A stretch of 64,000 bases of DNA from DASSBG01 sp035699085 (GTDB taxonomy: Bacteria; Pseudomonadota; Gammaproteobacteria; Xanthomonadales; Rhodanobacteraceae). Under the pieces are notes generated by a model that made no database searches, had not been told where the DNA came from, and saw only the letters and a list, made by a program, of their open reading frames with translations. This document shows positions 58,941 to 64,000 of the stretch, in pieces (position 1 is the first letter of the stretch; each line of letters opens with the position of its first letter). The position numbers and the translations under genes were made by a program. The stretch covers positions 1 to 64,000 of the forward strand of contig DASSBG010000039.1 in assembly GCA_035699085.1 (NCBI GenBank). The letters run 5' to 3'.

Positions 58941-59330
58941 TGCTCGCGGGCCCGCACGTGGGGGAACGGGACCCGGGACCCGGGACCCGGGACCCGGTAA
59001 AAGCGGGTATGACGCGACCGGATGGCGCGTAATCCCGCGCGACGATGCCCGGCACAAACACGACCACGGGAAGCATGGACGCAGCGACAGCTCATGGCTG
59101 CTCCGGCCCCCGGGTCCGGCCAATGTTCGCTGCAGATGCCGGCCCTTCCGCTTCGCACATCCCACCGCCAAAAGCGGTTCCGCTGCACCCAGCGCGTAGG
59201 GCGCGACCCGACGATGCCCCGTCAGCGGCGGTTAGACAGCGGCAATGTCTCGATCCCCACACAACCGCCGATCTTCGGGTCCCGGGTCCCGGGTCCCGGG
59301 TCCCGCGCCTCTGGCTTGCCCGCTCAACGA
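58941..59330. repeat. trpB-trpA spacer with oppositely oriented GGGACCC arrays
   Basis: GGGACCC units (about four) lie at 58968-58998 and their reverse complement, GGGTCCC (about four), at 59276-59305. The two arrays could pair to a 30-base stem enclosing about 280 bases. In the enclosed part I see no gene with a credible start or family pattern. Confidence 0.85.
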
Positions 59331-60538
<1,208 letters not shown>

Positions 60539-60542
<4 letters not shown>

Positions 60543-61171
60543 GCGGTGTCGGCGGCGTGGACGGCGGCGATGAAGTCGGCCATTTTGCCAGCATCCTTGA
60601 TGCCGGGGGCTGACTCGACGCCGCTGGAGACATCGACCGCCCAGGGCCGCGTGCGGCGGATGGCCTCGCCGACGTTGGCGGCATCCAGGCCGCCGGCAAC
60701 GATCAGCGGCCGGTCGAGGTTGGCCGGCACACGCGACCAGTCGAAGCGCCGGCCGCTGCCGCCGGGCTGGCCGGCGGCGTGGCTGTCGAGCAGGAAGCCG
60801 GCAGCACGCGGATGCGCGGCGACCGCGGCCGCGACGTCGGCGGTCGAGCCCATCGGCAGCGCCTTGACATAGGGCGTATCAAAAGCGGCGCAGAAGGCGG
60901 CCTCTTCGCCGCCGTGGAATTGCAGCAGGTCCGGCCGCAGCGCCTGCTCAACCTCGCGTACACGCTCGGCGGCATCGTCCATGAACAGCGCCACCAGCGT
61001 CACATACGGCGGCAGCGCGGCGCGCAACGCAACGGCCTGCGCCAGCTCCAGGCGGCGCGAGCTGCGCCGCGCGAACACCATGCCAATGGCGTCGACGCCG
61101 AGGCGCGCCGCCAGCCTCAGGTCTTCAGCCTGGGTAACGCCGCAGATCTTGATGCGGGTTCGCGCGCTCAC
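60539..61171 (-). CDS. trpF: Phosphoribosylanthranilate isomerase
   Basis: 210 residues from a GTG start. KICGVT at 8-13 gives the catalytic Cys, and the Asp-containing VDVSSGVESAPGIKD is at the C-terminus. It is the third step of tryptophan synthesis. It overlaps truA (upstream) and trpB (downstream) by 4 bases. Confidence 0.95.
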
Positions 61172-61935
61172 AGCGTCACCTCGCCGGGCAGGCCCCAGCG
61201 CGGCTCGTAGCGCGGGCCGATAAACAACAGGCCGCTGGCCGGCGCGGTGGGCCCGGCCGCGGCGCGGTCACGGCCCGCCAGCAGTTCGCCCAGCCAGCCG
61301 ACCTCGTGCTCGCCATGGCCGATCGGCAGCAGCGAGCCGACGATGTTGCGCACCATGTGGTGGAGAAAGGCGTTGGCCTCGATCTCCACCGTCACCCGTT
61401 CGCCATCGCGGCGCACGTCGATGGCGTTGACGCTGCGGCGCGCGTGCGGCGCCTGGCACGACAGCGCGCGAAACGAGGTGAAATCATGCTCGCCAAGCAG
61501 CGCCTGCGCCGCGGCCTGCATGCGGCCGGCATCCAGTGGCCGGCGAACCCAGGTGACGAAGCGCGCGTCCAGCGCCGCGCGCACCGGCCGGTTGAGTATG
61601 GTGTAGCGGTAGCGCCGCGCGCGCGCCGAGAAGCGCGCGCTGAACTCCTCGTCCACCGGCTGCGCCCAGCGCACCGCAACGCTCGCCGGCAACAGCGAGT
61701 TGCAGCCGAGCACCCAGGCGCGCTGGTCACGCGGTGCGGCGCTCTCGAAGTGCACCACCTGGCAGCGCGCGTGCACGCCGGCGTCGGTGCGGCCGGCGCA
61801 GACCACCAGCACCTCGTGCGCGGCAACCTTCGACAGCGCCTGCTCGACCACGCGCTGCACGCTCGGCCCGCGGCTGAGGCGCTGCCAGCCGAAAAAGTCG
61901 GTGCCGTCGTATTCGATGCCGAGAGCGATGCGCAT
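61168..61935 (-). CDS. truA: tRNA pseudouridine synthase A
   Basis: 255 residues. Catalytic Asp51 in CAGRTDAGVHA, FFGWQR near the start and FLHHMVRNIVG near the end define TruA, which modifies positions 38-40 of the tRNA anticodon arm. It stands between fimV and trpF, a neighbourhood shared with Pseudomonas and Xanthomonas. Confidence 0.95.
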   Translation of the reverse strand: MRIALGIEYDGTDFFGWQRLSRGPSVQRVVEQALSKVAAHEVLVVCAGRTDAGVHARCQVVHFESAAPRDQRAWVLGCNSLLPASVAVRWAQPVDEEFSARFSARARRYRYTILNRPVRAALDARFVTWVRRPLDAGRMQAAAQALLGEHDFTSFRALSCQAPHARRSVNAIDVRRDGERVTVEIEANAFLHHMVRNIVGSLLPIGHGEHEVGWLGELLAGRDRAAAGPTAPASGLLFIGPRYEPRWGLPGEVTL

Positions 61936-61980
61936 GGTCGTGCCGTGGGGTGGCGCGGAAGGGACGGCGCAGTCCCGCAG

Positions 61981-62012
61981 GCCGGGTCAGCGCCGCAAGC
62001 GCGCAACCCGGC
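61981..62012. repeat. GCCGGGT...ACCCGGC palindrome between fimV and truA
   Basis: GCCGGGT, CA, GCGC, CGCAA, GCGC, GCA, ACCCGGC makes a dyad with inner and outer stem. It resembles the dyad at 11789-11825 (GTCGGGTTACGCG ... GCGCCAACCCGAC), so the two may be one dispersed family. There is no T-tract. Confidence 0.65.
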
Positions 62013-62042
62013 ACGGACCGGAGATCGACGCCGCCAGGCGCG

Positions 62043-64000
62043 TCAGCCCAGCTCGTCCAGCAGCTTGCGGGCCGTGTCCTTCTGCGCCTCGTTGCCTTCC
62101 TGCAGCACCTCGTCGAGCATGGCGCGAGCGCCTTCGGCGTCGCCCATGTCCTGGTAGGCGCGCGCCAGGTCAAGCTTGGTGTCCACCGGATCGTCGCTGA
62201 AACCGTGGTCGGCCGCTTCGTCGCCACCACCAAAGCCGCTGTCGGCCTCGTCCGCGGCCGGCGTGCTGGCGATGCCGAAGCCGGAGTCGACGCTCTCCTC
62301 GTCCAGCGCCTGCGGCTCGCTGCCGCCCGGTGCCGCCTCGTCGGCCGCCTCGCCCGGCGCGCTCGGCTCGCCCTGGCCGGCATCGGCGGAGGCGCTGCCG
62401 GGCGTCAGGTTGAAGTCGAAGGAATAGCCATCGTCCTCCGCCGCCGAGGCGGTGGTCTCGACGTCAGGGGCATCCGGCGCGGCAGGGTGGAACGGCAGGT
62501 CCGGCTCCTCGCCTGTGGGGCCACCGGTATCCGAGACGGCGATGTCCTCGTCAGTATCGATGTCCTCGTGACCCTGAGCGGCGCCGGCGAGGCCGGCAAA
62601 CAGCGGCGAATCCGGGCACAGCTCCTCGCCCATCGCCACGACCTGCTGCCACTCCTCGACCTGCGGGTTGTCGACGTGTGCGTACATCGCCTCGGCCTCG
62701 GCCTCGAACTTCTGCGGCTCGCGCTGGGCGTAATACAGGCTGGCCAGTTCCAGGTGCGTGGCGAGGTCGTCGGGTCGCTGCTCGAGCTCGGCAATCAGCG
62801 CGTCTTCCTCGTCCTCGGCACCAAGGGCGGCCGGGGCGCCAACCGCGGCGTCCACCGGCGGCTCGTCGTCGACCAGCACCGGCCCCGGCTTGCGCCGCGA
62901 TTTCATCAGGCCAAGGGCGATCAGCGCCACGATCAGCAGTCCAATCAGCCACTTCACCCAGTTCTGCATGTACCAGGGCTGGTTGAGCGACTCGCTCGGC
63001 GTGGTCGCCACCGGTGCGACCGGCTCGCTGGCCTCGGTCGCCGCCGTCGCCGCAGCCGCAGGCGTTTGCGCCAGGGCAGCGCCGGCGGTGCCGGCGGTCG
63101 CGGGACTCGCCACCGAAGCCGCCGGCATGGCAGCGAGGCTGCCGGCCGCGGCCGGTGCAGCGGCGCTGGCGCCGGACTCGCTGCCGAAGATGGTGTCGCG
63201 GACGCTGGCGCTGCCAGCCGGTGCGGCACTGGGCGTGTTGGCACTGGCAGCCGTCGCCGGCGCCGCGCTGGCGACGCTCGCGCCCGCCGCGGGCGCCGCC
63301 TGCCCCGCCGCCGCCCGGGCCTCGGCGAGCTTGCGCTGCAACTCGGCGATCTGGTCGTTCTTCAGGCTGATGAGGCGGCTGTTCTTGCTGTTGATGTCCT
63401 GCAGGTCCTTTACCCGGTCCTGCAGCTCGTCACTCTGCTTCTGGGCACTGGTCAAGGCGTTCTTCGTGTTCGCCAGCTCCTGCCTCAGCGACTTCACGTT
63501 GACGTCGCCGCTGCCACCGCGAACACCGGCGCGGCTCGTCGCGGAGTCGCCGCCCTGGCTTGGCGGCACCAGTGCCAGGTGCGCGTCGCTGGCGGCGGCA
63601 TCACCACCGGGCACGGCCGGCACCGGCCGCCCGCCCGCACGGCTGACGCGCATCGGCGCGCTCGCCTGCACGTTCGCCCAGCGCTCGTTCTGCGCGTGCA
63701 CCGAGGCACGCGCCGCGGCGGGGTCGATGGCCGCCAGCGCTTCACGATCGGGGATGCGCAGCACCGCACCGCTCTTCAGGGCGTTGATGTTGTCTTGATA
63801 AAAGGCGTCCGGGTTGCCACGCCGCAGGGCTTCCATCATCCGGTCGACACCGATGCCGGCGGGCGCGTGCGTGTGCGCGATCTCCCACAAGGTGTCGCCA
63901 CGCTGCACCCGGACGCTGCCGGCTTGGGTGGCGGTCCCGGTGGGCGCGCGGGTCGGCGTGGGTGCCAGCGGCGCGGTGCTGGCGCCGCGTGGCGCGGCCG
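62043..64000 (-). CDS. fimV: FimV, polar peptidoglycan-binding pilus assembly protein (5' end missing)
   Basis: Cut by the window end; 652 codons remain, including stop, and the frame is open at 64000. Visible order: Pro/Thr/Ala-rich stretch, LysM domain (VQRGDTLWEIAHTHAP, DNINALKSGAVLRIP), coiled coil (about genome 63340-63490: LRQELANTKNALTSAQKQSDEL), Ala-rich spacer, one membrane helix (WVKWLIGLLIVALIALGL) and an acidic cytoplasmic part ending in the conserved FimV C-terminal helix pair (DTKLDLARAYQDMGDAEGARAMLDEVL). FimV organises type IV pili, type II secretion and chemosensory proteins at the pole. Confidence 0.95.
   Translation of the reverse strand, partial: AAPRGASTAPLAPTPTRAPTGTATQAGSVRVQRGDTLWEIAHTHAPAGIGVDRMMEALRRGNPDAFYQDNINALKSGAVLRIPDREALAAIDPAAARASVHAQNERWANVQASAPMRVSRAGGRPVPAVPGGDAAASDAHLALVPPSQGGDSATSRAGVRGGSGDVNVKSLRQELANTKNALTSAQKQSDELQDRVKDLQDINSKNSRLISLKNDQIAELQRKLAEARAAAGQAAPAAGASVASAAPATAASANTPSAAPAGSASVRDTIFGSESGASAAAPAAAGSLAAMPAASVASPATAGTAGAALAQTPAAAATAATEASEPVAPVATTPSESLNQPWYMQNWVKWLIGLLIVALIALGLMKSRRKPGPVLVDDEPPVDAAVGAPAALGAEDEEDALIAELEQRPDDLATHLELASLYYAQREPQKFEAEAEAMYAHVDNPQVEEWQQVVAMGEELCPDSPLFAGLAGAAQGHEDIDTDEDIAVSDTGGPTGEEPDLPFHPAAPDAPDVETTASAAEDDGYSFDFNLTPGSASADAGQGEPSAPGEAADEAAPGGSEPQALDEESVDSGFGIASTPAADEADSGFGGGDEAADHGFSDDPVDTKLDLARAYQDMGDAEGARAMLDEVLQEGNEAQKDTARKLLDELG

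Noticed and set aside
59000..59275. A small gene between trpB and trpA
   Set aside because: Frames in all directions lack a ribosome site and family pattern, and have uneven composition.

Overview
The window is chromosomal DNA, very GC-rich (by eye close to 70 percent), from a gammaproteobacterium. The best fit is Xanthomonadales/Lysobacterales (Lysobacteraceae or Rhodanobacteraceae type). Reasons: a truA-trpF-trpB-trpA-accD block beside fimV, the rng-yhdP-tldD-yjgA-pmbA neighbourhood, a DUF3247 protein, a RAYT with its own palindromes, and heptanucleotide tandem arrays between genes. No rRNA, CRISPR array, phage or plasmid module is visible.

Layout. 1-2021: heptamer array, a cyclophilin and lpxH. 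2048-7639: an accessory stretch with a RAYT and its REP-like palindrome, three secreted proteins of unknown function (lower GC than the rest) and a beta-helix surface protein. 8029-19652: a 2OG-Fe(II) oxygenase, glmM, bpt, an FMN glutamate-synthase-like protein, a periplasmic transglutaminase-like protein, a frameshifted hemerythrin gene, a SUMF1/TPR protein, rnd and tRNA-Ala(CGC). 19799-25888: DUF3247, a small metallothionein-like protein, then a tightly coupled periplasmic dehydrogenase operon (Tat-exported gamma subunit, GMC flavoprotein, triheme cytochrome c, Rieske-FAD oxidoreductase, 62-residue protein).

25924-37896, minus strand: twelve nearly gapless genes that read in transcription order as alternative complex III (actA, B, C, D, E, F), a small membrane protein, a Sco copper chaperone and a caa3-type (A2 family) cytochrome c oxidase (CuA subunit fused to cytochrome c, subunit I, III, IV). 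This is a complete quinol-to-oxygen electron path. Divergent from it, 38245-45627 holds a second coupled operon: a PoxB-like ThDP enzyme, an enolase-superfamily protein, a GlcD/GlpC-type FAD/Fe-S oxidoreductase, an SDR and a PPC-domain protein. It probably oxidises a sugar acid or 2-oxo/hydroxy acid, but the substrate is not visible. The two dehydrogenase operons flanking a respiratory operon suggest a carbohydrate-oxidation and respiration island.

46047-64000: housekeeping genes (DUF4870, pmbA, yjgA/darP, tldD, yhdP, rng, maf, accD, trpA, trpB, trpF, truA) and the 5'-truncated fimV at the window end.

The most unusual feature of the DNA itself is a family of tandem heptamers of the form GGGANNN that recurs in at least a dozen gaps. 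The variable triplet changes from site to site (TTC, ATG, CCG, CCA, CCC, CTC), while the spacing of G-runs expected for G-quadruplexes is kept. At three places the arrays run into the 3' ends of genes and are read as Gly-Thr-Gly-Asp-Gln-type tails.
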